Shown piece after piece: positions 22,550 to 31,614 of a DNA stretch of 56,543 nucleotides. Where the stretch lies: positions 1 through 56,543 of the forward strand of contig JAZASR010000012.1 of assembly GCA_036343175.1 (NCBI GenBank), in the 5' to 3' direction. The position numbers and the translations under genes were made by a program. The notes under the pieces were generated by a model. It was not told the DNA's origin. It saw nothing but the letters and a program-made list of their open reading frames with translations, and searched no databases. Positions within the stretch are counted from its first letter, which is position 1. The number at the start of each line of letters is the position of its first letter. Origin of the DNA: JAEEJA01 sp036343175 (GTDB lineage: Bacteria > Bacillota > Clostridia > Lachnospirales > Lachnospiraceae).

Positions 22550-24661
22550 ATGAGAAATGAAATATTAAGACATCCGGTCAGTAAAAATTGCGGGAAATAT
22601 AAGAAAACGCTTTCAGTCCTGCTTACGCTTTCCATGGCTTTTTCCGGCATTATGATGCCATTATCTCCCTTAAAAAGTGCAGACGCAGCTTCAGCAAAGT
22701 CCGGTTCGTCAAACTATAGCTCCTGGAATTATGACTCTGATTATAACTATAACTGGAGCTATGACGGCAATGAAAGCTCTGACAATGGGAGCACTGACCC
22801 TGAAGTAAAGAATTACGTAAGTACCGGCATAAAAGCATCAACACCGGTAAAGAACCGTAATATAAACTTAGACGCTTCCGGCATCACATTCCCTGAATAC
22901 GAGTCCAATGATTCGAATAATTCATCAAACTCATCATATTCGTTATATTCATTACTTACACCATATTCAACATCATCATATTCGACATCCTCCCCATATT
23001 CAACATCATCATCTGATTATAACAATAAATCATATTCTGAATTCCTTGTGGCTTCTGACACCGGAAGGATAAATTACAGATCCGCCTATGGCGAATCGAT
23101 CAATTTAACAGCCACCGGAAGCCAGATCAGCTCCAGCGGATCATCAATATCTACAGCTTTAAAAAGTTCTGTTCCGGTTTATTCAAACCTTAACAGCACT
23201 TCAGATCTGTCATCCGGGAGGCTGAGCTATAAGCTCAAAAGCGTAACATACATGATTTCCACAAGCGATGGAAAAGATATTCTTGACCTTAAGGCAAACG
23301 GGAGCTTTACAGCTTTAAAGCCCGGTAAGGTCGTTATTTCAGGCAAGGCTTATTTTAATGTAACAAAGACTCTGCCTCAGGAGACTATTAAGCCGTCTGC
23401 ATCTCCGACTGTCGAGCCGGAGGAGACTATTAAGCCGACTGTATCTCCAACTGTTGATCCGGAGGTAAAGGTACCTTCTTCGTCTGCTTTTTCCACCGAT
23501 TCAACAGATTTTGTACCTGCGTCTTCCCCTGTTTCAACGTCCTCACCTTACCCGGTCCGGACATCTATACCTTCTCCCGCCTCAACGACTGCTCCTCCAA
23601 CGCCTTCAGCTATTCCTTCAGTCTCACCGGCTCCTTCGCCGCGGACCGAGACACTCAGTGACAGGACCGTATCATTTACCCTTACAATACGCGTAGTTCC
23701 TGATATGTCGAATGTAAAGCTATCAAAGAATAAGATAAAGATCTATACGGCAAACGCTGACAGTTACAGCAGTAACACTGCAGATATAAAGATCTCTGGC
23801 TCTTCATATCTTTTCAATGACAACGATCCTTTTACCTGCCTGTCTGTAAGTAACGATCAGGACGTCAGTGTTTCAGTAAAAGATAATGTACTGACCCTGA
23901 CCGTGTATGGGAAATATAAGGGCGATGTAATTATCACACTTAATGGAGTAAGCTTCACTGTGAACGTTAAAGTGCTTGTTAGTCACTTTAAGGGCAAGGA
24001 GACAGGTTTCCCATATGCTCTGGGCTCAAAAGGCACACTTAAGGTCAAGAACCTTGAAAAAAGCATGAAGATCACATCTTCTGATAAAAAGGTAGTAAAG
24101 ATCGATAATAACGGCAAATACAAATGCAAGAAGGTCGGTGTTTCCATCATAAAGCTCAAATACAAAGGTAAGACCATAGATGCCAGAGTGATCCAGGTCT
24201 CAACAAAGAAGATGCTTAATATCTGCAAATATGGCAGAAATATATATAAGACCTGTAAGTACAGCCAGGCAAAGAGAATGAGCTCCGGATACTATGACTG
24301 CAGCTCCCTTGTCTGGAAGTCATACCATTCACAGGGGATCAATCTGGCAGGTGCAGGTTCCTATGCGCCTCCGGCCGCAAATCTCGGACAATACTTTGCT
24401 TCAAAGCACAGGATCATAAAATGGAAGTCCAGCTGGAAGGATATACAGAAGAAGAAATTACTCGCCGGCGACCTTCAGCTTAAAACAGGCGCAAGCAACG
24501 GAAGATACAAAGGCATATATCATGTTGAGATGTTCGTTGGCTATATGGTATCCGGTATCGGTGAGGACGGAAAGGTATGGCTTACTGACTGCTGGGCAGC
24601 ACGTGAGCCCGGCTACGGCACATTTGGCATCATTGCCCGTCCGACAGGGAGCCTGAAGTAA
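22550..24661 (+). CDS. Secreted NlpC/P60-like cell-wall hydrolase
   Basis: A 703-residue exported protein. A signal peptide (residues about 18-47: K-K-T-L-S-V-L-L-T-L then a hydrophobic stretch, cleavage near A-D-A-A-S) is followed by a Ser/Tyr/Asn-rich region to about residue 165, a bacterial Ig-like segment (A-L-K-P-G-K-V-V-I-S-G near residue 256), a Pro/Thr/Ser-rich linker with two copies of E-T-I-K-P (residues about 283-372), further Ig-like domains, and a C-terminal domain of about 135 residues. The last has Y-D-C-S-S-L-V with nucleophile C584 and H658 in Y-H-V-E-M-F, the Cys-His pair of NlpC/P60 peptidases. It probably cuts peptidoglycan stem peptides or acts in adhesion at the wall. 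Confidence 0.78.
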   Translation: MRNEILRHPVSKNCGKYKKTLSVLLTLSMAFSGIMMPLSPLKSADAASAKSGSSNYSSWNYDSDYNYNWSYDGNESSDNGSTDPEVKNYVSTGIKASTPVKNRNINLDASGITFPEYESNDSNNSSNSSYSLYSLLTPYSTSSYSTSSPYSTSSSDYNNKSYSEFLVASDTGRINYRSAYGESINLTATGSQISSSGSSISTALKSSVPVYSNLNSTSDLSSGRLSYKLKSVTYMISTSDGKDILDLKANGSFTALKPGKVVISGKAYFNVTKTLPQETIKPSASPTVEPEETIKPTVSPTVDPEVKVPSSSAFSTDSTDFVPASSPVSTSSPYPVRTSIPSPASTTAPPTPSAIPSVSPAPSPRTETLSDRTVSFTLTIRVVPDMSNVKLSKNKIKIYTANADSYSSNTADIKISGSSYLFNDNDPFTCLSVSNDQDVSVSVKDNVLTLTVYGKYKGDVIITLNGVSFTVNVKVLVSHFKGKETGFPYALGSKGTLKVKNLEKSMKITSSDKKVVKIDNNGKYKCKKVGVSIIKLKYKGKTIDARVIQVSTKKMLNICKYGRNIYKTCKYSQAKRMSSGYYDCSSLVWKSYHSQGINLAGAGSYAPPAANLGQYFASKHRIIKWKSSWKDIQKKKLLAGDLQLKTGASNGRYKGIYHVEMFVGYMVSGIGEDGKVWLTDCWAAREPGYGTFGIIARPTGSLK

Positions 24662-24706
24662 AACAGACGCGGCCATTGCCTTATCCGACAGGGAGACTGA
24701 AGTTAA
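24631..24706 (+). repeat. Echo of the NlpC gene 3' end
   Basis: The last bases of the gene, including CCGACAGGGAG and CTGAAGT at the stop, recur at 24674-24706 with a few changes. The second copy has no reading frame of its own. Confidence 0.75.
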
Positions 24707-24782
24707 TATGTGATATTAAACATGCGGCAGCTTTGATGATAAAAACAGATATGGTTATAAAACAGGAATGAGGTGAAATAAA

Positions 24783-25733
24783 GTGGATAAGATCTCGATA
24801 ATAGTTCCTGCCTATAATGAAGAGGAAGTTCTTCCTATTTTTGACTATGAAGTGACTAAAGTCCTGAAAAGCATGGAAGTCGATTACGAGATCATCTATG
24901 TCGATGACGGATCTCATGATGGCACGCTTTCAATATTAAAAGTATTTGCAGAAAAAGATTCCGACCACAAAAAATACATCTCATTCTCAAGAAATTTTGG
25001 CAAGGAGTCAGCCATGTTCGCAGGCTTCGTGAACTGTTCCGGCGACTATGCTGCTGTAATGGATGCTGATATGCAGGATCCGCCTGCCCTTCTCCCTGAA
25101 ATGTACGAGAAGCTTAAAGGCGGTGATTATGACTGCGCAGCGACCAGGAGATATACACGCAAAGGCGAGCCTCCTGTCCGCAGCTTCCTTGCCCACCGTT
25201 TTTATCATCTGATAAATAAAATATCAGACGCGAACATGGTCGACGGAGCCCGTGATTTCCGCCTTATGAGACGTGAGATGGTTGACGCGGTCATTGCCAT
25301 GGACGAATACAACCGCTTTTCCAAGGGTATATTCGGCTGGGTCGGCTTCAGGACACTGTGGATCCCTTACGAGAACGTTGAAAGAGCGGCCGGCAGGTCA
25401 AAATGGAGCCTTTGGGAACTTTTTAAATATGCGCTCGACGGCATCGTTAATTTTTCGCAGACTCCTCTGCACATGGTATCTTCTCTTGGAATATTCATGA
25501 CCCTGTTTTCATTTGTTATGATAATAGTTATAATAATAAGACAGCTTGTATTTCACAATTCTGTTGCAGGCTGGACTTCCATGGTCTGCGTCATGCTTCT
25601 TATCGGAGGCATACAGATCCTCTGTCTCGGGATAATGGGACAGTACATATCCAAGATATATATGGAGAGCAAGAACAGACCGCACTATATTGCCAATGAG
25701 TCCAATATTAAGGATATCAAAAAGATAAGGTAG
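24783..25733 (+). CDS. Membrane glycosyltransferase family 2, GtrB/DPM1-like
   Basis: The 316-residue protein has an N-terminal GT-A domain with I-I-V-P-A-Y-N-E-E near residue 6 and a D-A-D motif at residues 94-96 followed by M-Q-D-P-P. Two C-terminal membrane segments follow (residues about 235-260 and 265-290). This is the layout of bactoprenol glucosyltransferases such as GtrB/YkcC/YfdH, which move a sugar from UDP-sugar to undecaprenyl phosphate at the inner face of the membrane for later use in wall glycan modification. The start is GTG 24783, seven bases after GAGGTG. The stop lies 9 bp before the patatin gene, so the two are an operon. Confidence 0.88.
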   Translation: MDKISIIVPAYNEEEVLPIFDYEVTKVLKSMEVDYEIIYVDDGSHDGTLSILKVFAEKDSDHKKYISFSRNFGKESAMFAGFVNCSGDYAAVMDADMQDPPALLPEMYEKLKGGDYDCAATRRYTRKGEPPVRSFLAHRFYHLINKISDANMVDGARDFRLMRREMVDAVIAMDEYNRFSKGIFGWVGFRTLWIPYENVERAAGRSKWSLWELFKYALDGIVNFSQTPLHMVSSLGIFMTLFSFVMIIVIIIRQLVFHNSVAGWTSMVCVMLLIGGIQILCLGIMGQYISKIYMESKNRPHYIANESNIKDIKKIR

Positions 25734-25742
25734 GAGGTAATT

Positions 25743-26705
25743 ATGATCATCGATGATGTTAAAGACTTAAAAAAGTCAATTGATAAAAAGAAGGTATATT
25801 CCAAATACGACAGGCTTCCAAAAGGAAGCGCCCCTGATACCATTACGCCCGGCTGTCTTGTCCTTGAAGGAGGGGCATTCAGAGGCTGCTATACGACAGG
25901 CGTCCTTGACTGTCTTATGAGACATGGTCTTAATTTCGAATGCACTGTAGGTGTATCTGCCGGAGCTCTCAATGGCTACAATTATGCTGCAGGCCAGATC
26001 GGCCGCGCAGCCCGTTTCAATTTGGGGTTCAGGCACGATTCAAGATATGTGGGGCTTAAGGCATCCATAAGGAATAAAGGAGCTATCGGTTTTGACTTCT
26101 TATTTGAAAACTACCCGGATGCAATAGAGCCATTCGATGAGGAACGTTTTTCAGATCCTCGCAGACGTTTCATCGCTGTGGCTACAGACTGCGAAACAGG
26201 AGAGACCGCCTATCTTGAGAAGGGTAAAGTATCTGATATCACAAAGGCCGTTGCAGCTTCAGCTTCCATGCCATTCATATCCAAAATGGTGGACCTTGAT
26301 GGTCACAAATACCTTGACGGCGGCATCTCCGATAAGATCGGCTACAGCTTTGCCCTTAAGGAAGGCTATGAAAAGATAATAGTTGTAAATACCCGCCCTG
26401 CTGATTTCAGAAAGAAGGATAACGGCTCTGACAGGCGTACAGCTAAGGTCGTTTATGGAAAGAAATATCCTTCTCTTACAGAGAAGCTTTCTCATGTAAT
26501 AGAGATGGAAAATGAAGAGAGAGATGAGCTTGAGCTTCTTGCGGCTTCCGGGAGAGTATTTATGCTTTCTCCATCAAAGACCATAAGCGTAGGCAGGCTT
26601 GAGCCTGATATGGAGAAGCTTGGCCGTCTTTATGCACTCGGTTATCACGATGCAAAGACAGCATTGCCGAAGATACGCGAGTATCTTGCAAAGGAAGTCA
26701 ATTAA
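25743..26705 (+). CDS. Patatin-like phospholipase
   Basis: A 320-residue patatin-family acyl hydrolase. The oxyanion loop L-E-G-G-A-F-R-G is near residue 41, the nucleophile S72 sits in G-V-S-A-G-A, and the catalytic D192 is in L-D-G-G. The pattern fits the bacterial YjjU/RssA-type subgroup, cytoplasmic, without a signal peptide. Its natural substrate is unknown; lipid deacylation is likely. The ribosome binding site is AGGAGGT, directly after the glycosyltransferase gene. Confidence 0.88.
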   Translation: MIIDDVKDLKKSIDKKKVYSKYDRLPKGSAPDTITPGCLVLEGGAFRGCYTTGVLDCLMRHGLNFECTVGVSAGALNGYNYAAGQIGRAARFNLGFRHDSRYVGLKASIRNKGAIGFDFLFENYPDAIEPFDEERFSDPRRRFIAVATDCETGETAYLEKGKVSDITKAVAASASMPFISKMVDLDGHKYLDGGISDKIGYSFALKEGYEKIIVVNTRPADFRKKDNGSDRRTAKVVYGKKYPSLTEKLSHVIEMENEERDELELLAASGRVFMLSPSKTISVGRLEPDMEKLGRLYALGYHDAKTALPKIREYLAKEVN

Positions 26706-26792
26706 AAATATATAAAGGAACGAAGATCTTACTTTTAAGAATTTATCAATTGCATGGAATGTTAACTTATAACCGCACCGGAGACCATTGGA

Positions 26793-28652
26793 ATGGAAGA
26801 AAATAACAATAAAGATATAAATATTGCTGATAAAAAGACGATGGCTGATGAAGAAATGTCTCTTTCCGGATCCATATACAGATCCGATAAGGTATTCACC
26901 AGCACTAACTATATATATTTATGTATGTTCCTGCTCATCGGTCTCTGCTTTCTTGTCCCTTTCTTCTACAGGCTTTATGATGCAAGGAGAGTATCTGACC
27001 GCGTCTCATTTACATCAGAATGGACAGTATCTGTCATCAATACCAACAATACTTATGAATTCTATAAAGTAAAGCATTTTTCTGAGCTTGATCTTAAGAA
27101 TAAACCGCGCGGCACAGTCGTTACATTTAAGGCAAAGATCCCTGAGAACGACAGCGGAACAGGTTATATAGTTTCGCTGCATTGTGTCAGATCTGCCATG
27201 GAGATGTTCATAAATGACGATAAGATCTATGATTATGCGACCAGCCGTTATTATGAGAAGCAGATGATAGGGTCAGGGAGGTTCACTGTCGATATTCCCT
27301 ATTCCAATAAAGACAAGACTCTTACCATTATCCTTTATGCGGGAGAGAATAATTCATTCAACAAGTTATTTGAACCGGATATTTTCCTGGCAACCTCGAC
27401 ATATGATCCGTTTGTTACCGAGAATATACTTGTCATCACTTTCTGCTCATTTATGCTCATATTCGGCCTTATCCTCATACTCATTTCATTAGTGGGAATG
27501 GCATTCATAAGGAATTTCAATCAGCCCCTCTATATCGGCCTTTTCTCAATGATGCTTGGCCTGTATATAGGTTCAAGAAGCCTCTGTCTGCAGCTGTTCT
27601 CGGCAGATGTGACATTCAATACATATATACAATATTATACGTTATTCCTGCTGCCGCTGCCTCTGCTTTTCCTGTGCGCTGACATATTCAGGGAGATCTC
27701 CCCGAAAATAATGGATATTGTGCTTGGGACCATCATTGCGCTCGCAATATGCTTCTCGGCAACCATGATACTTATAGACTTTAACTTTATCCATCCTCAT
27801 GATCTTGTATTCTGGTATATGATCTTCTTCGGGATACTGCTTGTATTCAATATCCTTCTTATAGTTAAGGACGCCGATCACAGCCATATTCTCATGGAAA
27901 CAGGCAGTCTTATATTTCTTATATGCTTTACGATAGACCGGATTTTTATGAACCTTAAGACCTATGATCCTGTATCGAACTGGATCAATAAATATCTGCT
28001 GCTTCTCGGCGGCACCATATTTATTTGGTTCATGACATTTAACTATTTTACACTATTCTACAGGGCAGCTTACTTAAACCGCCGGAACCGCGTCATCATC
28101 CGCATGGCTTACCGGGATACCATGACCGGTCTCTACAACAGGTCAGCCATAGACCATCTTATAAAAAAGATATCTGTTGATGGGCACTTTACCCTTGTAT
28201 GCTTCGATCTGAATTATCTGAAAAAGACAAATGATCTCTTTGGACATAAGGCCGGAGATGACCTTATCATATCATTTGCCGATGTCCTGAAAGAAGCCTT
28301 TGACGATAAGGGCTACATATTCAGAATGGGCGGAGACGAATTCATGGTCCTGTCCGGGCTCGAAACGGACTCAGCCGGGCTTAAGGAGGCATTGGAAAAA
28401 GTTGACGAATTAATGAATAAGCATAATAAGAGCCTTTCTGATGCAGCAGATGAAGATCTTTCTGAAAAAGCCGGATACCTCCTTGATGCTGCACGCGGCA
28501 TTGCATCCTCTTCAGAAGCCGCTGATCAGGATTCCGACATACTTTCCATCTACGACCAGACATTCAAGCTTGCCGACAAGCGCATGTACGAGAACAAGAA
28601 ACAGAAGAAAGCCTGCAGGCCGGATCTAAGCTACGTGGACGACAGGATATAA
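26793..28652 (+). CDS. Diguanylate cyclase with 7TM sensor (GGDEF)
   Basis: A 619-residue membrane protein. A first membrane segment (about 40-60) leads to an extracytoplasmic beta-rich domain (about 65-205), resembling the 7TMR-DISM extracellular domain. Seven or so membrane segments follow (about 205-425) and then a GGDEF domain with an intact G-G-D-E-F at residues 513-517. The enzyme should make c-di-GMP in response to an external ligand, perhaps a carbohydrate. The Arg-x-x-Asp inhibitory site expected just before the motif is not present. A Ser/Asp/Glu-rich insert (about 552-590) lies in the C-terminal part of the GGDEF domain. The ribosome binding site is weak. Confidence 0.85.
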   Translation: MEENNNKDINIADKKTMADEEMSLSGSIYRSDKVFTSTNYIYLCMFLLIGLCFLVPFFYRLYDARRVSDRVSFTSEWTVSVINTNNTYEFYKVKHFSELDLKNKPRGTVVTFKAKIPENDSGTGYIVSLHCVRSAMEMFINDDKIYDYATSRYYEKQMIGSGRFTVDIPYSNKDKTLTIILYAGENNSFNKLFEPDIFLATSTYDPFVTENILVITFCSFMLIFGLILILISLVGMAFIRNFNQPLYIGLFSMMLGLYIGSRSLCLQLFSADVTFNTYIQYYTLFLLPLPLLFLCADIFREISPKIMDIVLGTIIALAICFSATMILIDFNFIHPHDLVFWYMIFFGILLVFNILLIVKDADHSHILMETGSLIFLICFTIDRIFMNLKTYDPVSNWINKYLLLLGGTIFIWFMTFNYFTLFYRAAYLNRRNRVIIRMAYRDTMTGLYNRSAIDHLIKKISVDGHFTLVCFDLNYLKKTNDLFGHKAGDDLIISFADVLKEAFDDKGYIFRMGGDEFMVLSGLETDSAGLKEALEKVDELMNKHNKSLSDAADEDLSEKAGYLLDAARGIASSSEAADQDSDILSIYDQTFKLADKRMYENKKQKKACRPDLSYVDDRI

Positions 28653-28663
28653 TATAAATATTT

Positions 28664-28691
28664 TTGCACATTATTTTTTTTATGATATAAT
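28664..28691 (+). promoter_or_regulatory. Promoter of prs
   Basis: TTGCAC at 28664-28669, 16 bases, TATAAT at 28686-28691; prs begins 30 bases later. Confidence 0.6.
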
Positions 28692-28721
28692 GCAGATAAT
28701 TTTGTAATATCGGAGGATATC

Positions 28722-29894
28722 ATGGCATCAAGAAAGATCAGCGAGACAAGACCGAGGGCTGCTCTTAAGATCATTGCAATGAATAATTGCAAAGAACTCG
28801 GATCAATGGTAAATGATATAATCATCAGGAAAAGAAAGTCACTGCTAAACTCGCCGGAATATAAGGAACAGGCGCTCTTTGGCTATGACACTGACAATTA
28901 CCTTGTGGATTACGATTCAAAGAGGTACGGCTCAGGCGAGTCCAATGCCGTCATAACAGAATCAGTCAGGGGCGATGACCTTTATATCATATGTGACGTG
29001 GCTAACTATTGCAGCAAATACCTGATGAAGGGCAAAGAAGTCTTCTCATCACCCGATGACAATTTTAACGAACTTAAACGCCTTATCATGGCTGCTGGTG
29101 GCCACCCTAACCGTATTACAGTCATCATGCCTTATCTTTATGAGGGCAGGCAGAACCTGAAGACCCATGAGAATGAATCGCTCGACTCGGCCGTTGCCCT
29201 TCAGGAGCTTATAGATATGGGTGTTGAGAATATTATTACTTTCGATGCACACGATGGAAGAGTTCAGAATGCCATTCCGATCCAGGGCTTCGATAATTTC
29301 CATACCCCTCTTCAGTTCATAAGGACTATCATTAAAAACGTGCCTGATCTTAATATAGATAACGACCACCTTATGTGCGTAAGTCCTGACCTTGGAGGTA
29401 TGAACCGGGCAGTTTACTATGCTTCCCAGCTCGGTGTCGACATGGGCATGTTCTATAAGAGAAAGGATTATAAGACTACTGTTGACGGAAAGCATCCTGT
29501 CACAAGCATCGAATTCCTTGGAAATGATATTAACGGCCGTGACTGTATCCTTATCGACGATATGATAGAGACAGGAAATACTATTCTTGAGGCCTGCACT
29601 GAGCTTAAGAAGCGCGGGGCAGGGAGAGTTATAATATGCGCGACATTCGGACTGTTCTCCAATGGTCTTGAGGTTTTTGATTCCGCATTCTCTGATGATC
29701 TGTTTGATTATCTGTTCACAACGAATCTTACGTATGTTACCGATGAGTTAAAGAGCAGATCATATTATCATGAAGCTGATCTGTCGGAATACATTGCCAT
29801 CATTATCGATTCTCTGAACCATGATACATCGGTAAATGATATCATTGACAGCTCCGAACGCATACAGAAGGAGCTTGGCAAATTCCGCAATTAA
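28722..29894 (+). CDS. prs: Ribose-phosphate pyrophosphokinase (divergent)
   Basis: A 390-residue PRPP synthetase-like protein, longer than the usual 310-320 residues. The PRPP loop I-L-I-D-D-M-I-E-T-G-N-T is near residue 278, the M-P-Y-L-Y-E-G-R-Q motif near residue 135 replaces the usual flexible-loop P-Y-x-x-x-x-R-Q, and F-D-A-H-D near residue 175 holds the metal-binding histidine. The extra length is at the N-terminus (about 60 residues) and C-terminus. The enzyme makes PRPP from ribose 5-phosphate and ATP for nucleotide, His and Trp synthesis. Such long forms are frequent in Lachnospiraceae and may coexist with a standard Prs. The ATG follows GGAGG. Confidence 0.85.
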   Translation: MASRKISETRPRAALKIIAMNNCKELGSMVNDIIIRKRKSLLNSPEYKEQALFGYDTDNYLVDYDSKRYGSGESNAVITESVRGDDLYIICDVANYCSKYLMKGKEVFSSPDDNFNELKRLIMAAGGHPNRITVIMPYLYEGRQNLKTHENESLDSAVALQELIDMGVENIITFDAHDGRVQNAIPIQGFDNFHTPLQFIRTIIKNVPDLNIDNDHLMCVSPDLGGMNRAVYYASQLGVDMGMFYKRKDYKTTVDGKHPVTSIEFLGNDINGRDCILIDDMIETGNTILEACTELKKRGAGRVIICATFGLFSNGLEVFDSAFSDDLFDYLFTTNLTYVTDELKSRSYYHEADLSEYIAIIIDSLNHDTSVNDIIDSSERIQKELGKFRN

Positions 29895-29958
29895 CCGGTC
29901 GATCATTTTATTAATATATAAATTATAGTAAAGCAGAGAATAATAAGGAGTGTGTACT

Positions 29959-31506
29959 GTGAAGAAAAAGAAATCACTTAAAGAGAAAGAAGAAATTAAG
30001 GAAATTAAGAACGAAGCTGTCACTGATCCTGCAGATGACGAATATGAGGATGATCCTTTTTTTGCCGGTAAACATGAGGCTGACTATGAAGATGAGGCCG
30101 GTTACAAAGAGTCTGAAGACAAAGGAAATGGTGACAAAGAGTCTGAGGACAAAGGAAATGATGACGAAGAGTCTGAGGATGAGGATACGTCCGGAGGATC
30201 CGGTTCAGACATGGAGGACCCTCATGAAGAGGCATCAGATGATGAGGATTCCTTCGATGATGAAGAGACTTCCGATGAAGACAGCGATGAAGATGATACT
30301 TCCGAAGAAGACAGTGATGAAGATGATACTTCCGAAGAAGATGGCTCAGAAGACGATATCGACAACGATGAGAACGTCAGAGTAGTTAAGGATAAAAAGA
30401 AAAAGAAGGCTAAGAAGGTTAAGGACAAAAAGGAAAAGAGAAATGATATCATTCTCTACTCCTTACTTGGTGTATTTGTGATCGCTGCAATTATTGCCGT
30501 TGCATTCAAGGCCCAGATAGCTGACCTGCTGACGCCCGACATCAATTACAGCAAATATATTACTTTCGGTGATTATAAGAATATCACCCTTAAGTCATCT
30601 GATGTTGATTCCAATGTTCAGCAGACAATAGATAATGACCTCGCCACATATACGACCTATGAGCAGATAAAGGAAGGCAAGGTCAAGGATGGCGATACAG
30701 TTAATATTTTTTATGTAGGTAAGATCGACGGCAAGAAATTTGATGGAGGTTCACTTACCAGTGACACCAATCCTGACGGCTATAATCTGACTATCGGCTC
30801 ACACAGCTTTATAGATGGCTTTGAAGATCAGCTCATCGGTAAGAAGATCGGTGATACAGTTGACATTAAGGTTACATTCCCTGAAGATTATCAGTCTGCT
30901 GATGTTGCCGGCAAGGATGCAGTATTTACCGTTACTCTCAACTACAAGCAGGGTGATAAGGTCGATCAGGAATTCAATGATGATTTTGTAAAGCAGTATT
31001 TCCCTCAATATAAATCCGCGGATGACATGAAGGAAAGCCTTAGGAAGGATGCCATCAAGAGTCTTGCATGGTCAGAGATCATAGACCAGAGCAAGGTCAT
31101 CAGCTATCCAAAGGGAACTGTTAAAGCTATGTATGATCAGCTCTATGCAACGACCAATAACTATCTGACTACTAATGGTTATACGCTTGAGCAGTATCTT
31201 CAGGCTAATTCCATGACATCTGAGGAGTACGAAAAAGAGCTTACCAAGTCCGCAAAGTCCTATGAGAAGAATGAGCTGATCATAAAGGCCATTGCTCAGA
31301 AGGAAAAGATCAGATACGATGAGAACAGCAAGGAATATAAGGCAAAGCTTAAGGAATATCTTACTCAATATTCTGTTTCTGATCAGACAGCTCTCGATAA
31401 GAAGATAAAGGACGCATTCGGAACTGACTCTGATACCATGATAAAGGATGAGCTCCGCACAAATGCGGTCCGTGATCTTATCGCAGAGAATACAAAGGTC
31501 GAGTGA
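29959..31506 (+). CDS. Membrane-anchored trigger-factor-like FKBP peptidyl-prolyl isomerase
   Basis: About 515 residues from GTG 29959, which has AAGGAG eight bases upstream; an earlier in-frame GTG at 29950 overlaps that site and is unlikely. Residues about 10-140 are extremely acidic and repetitive (several S-E-D-K-G-N and D-E-D-D-T-S-E-E units). A basic Lys-rich stretch and a single membrane segment (about 164-186) follow, then an FKBP domain (about 240-325; G-D-T-V-N-I-F-Y-V-G-K-I-D-G-K-K-F-D-G-G) and a helical C-terminal part like that of trigger factor. The protein probably folds exported proteins outside the membrane with the acidic tail in the cytoplasm. Confidence 0.82.
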   Translation: MKKKKSLKEKEEIKEIKNEAVTDPADDEYEDDPFFAGKHEADYEDEAGYKESEDKGNGDKESEDKGNDDEESEDEDTSGGSGSDMEDPHEEASDDEDSFDDEETSDEDSDEDDTSEEDSDEDDTSEEDGSEDDIDNDENVRVVKDKKKKKAKKVKDKKEKRNDIILYSLLGVFVIAAIIAVAFKAQIADLLTPDINYSKYITFGDYKNITLKSSDVDSNVQQTIDNDLATYTTYEQIKEGKVKDGDTVNIFYVGKIDGKKFDGGSLTSDTNPDGYNLTIGSHSFIDGFEDQLIGKKIGDTVDIKVTFPEDYQSADVAGKDAVFTVTLNYKQGDKVDQEFNDDFVKQYFPQYKSADDMKESLRKDAIKSLAWSEIIDQSKVISYPKGTVKAMYDQLYATTNNYLTTNGYTLEQYLQANSMTSEEYEKELTKSAKSYEKNELIIKAIAQKEKIRYDENSKEYKAKLKEYLTQYSVSDQTALDKKIKDAFGTDSDTMIKDELRTNAVRDLIAENTKVE

Positions 31507-31614
31507 TATTGTCAATTCTCATTAATGGAATGATGAATATATCTGCAGGCTTTAAGCAGCAGAGGATACGGATACTTGTGATAATAATTAATAAAAAGGG
31601 AGAGATTTTCTTAT

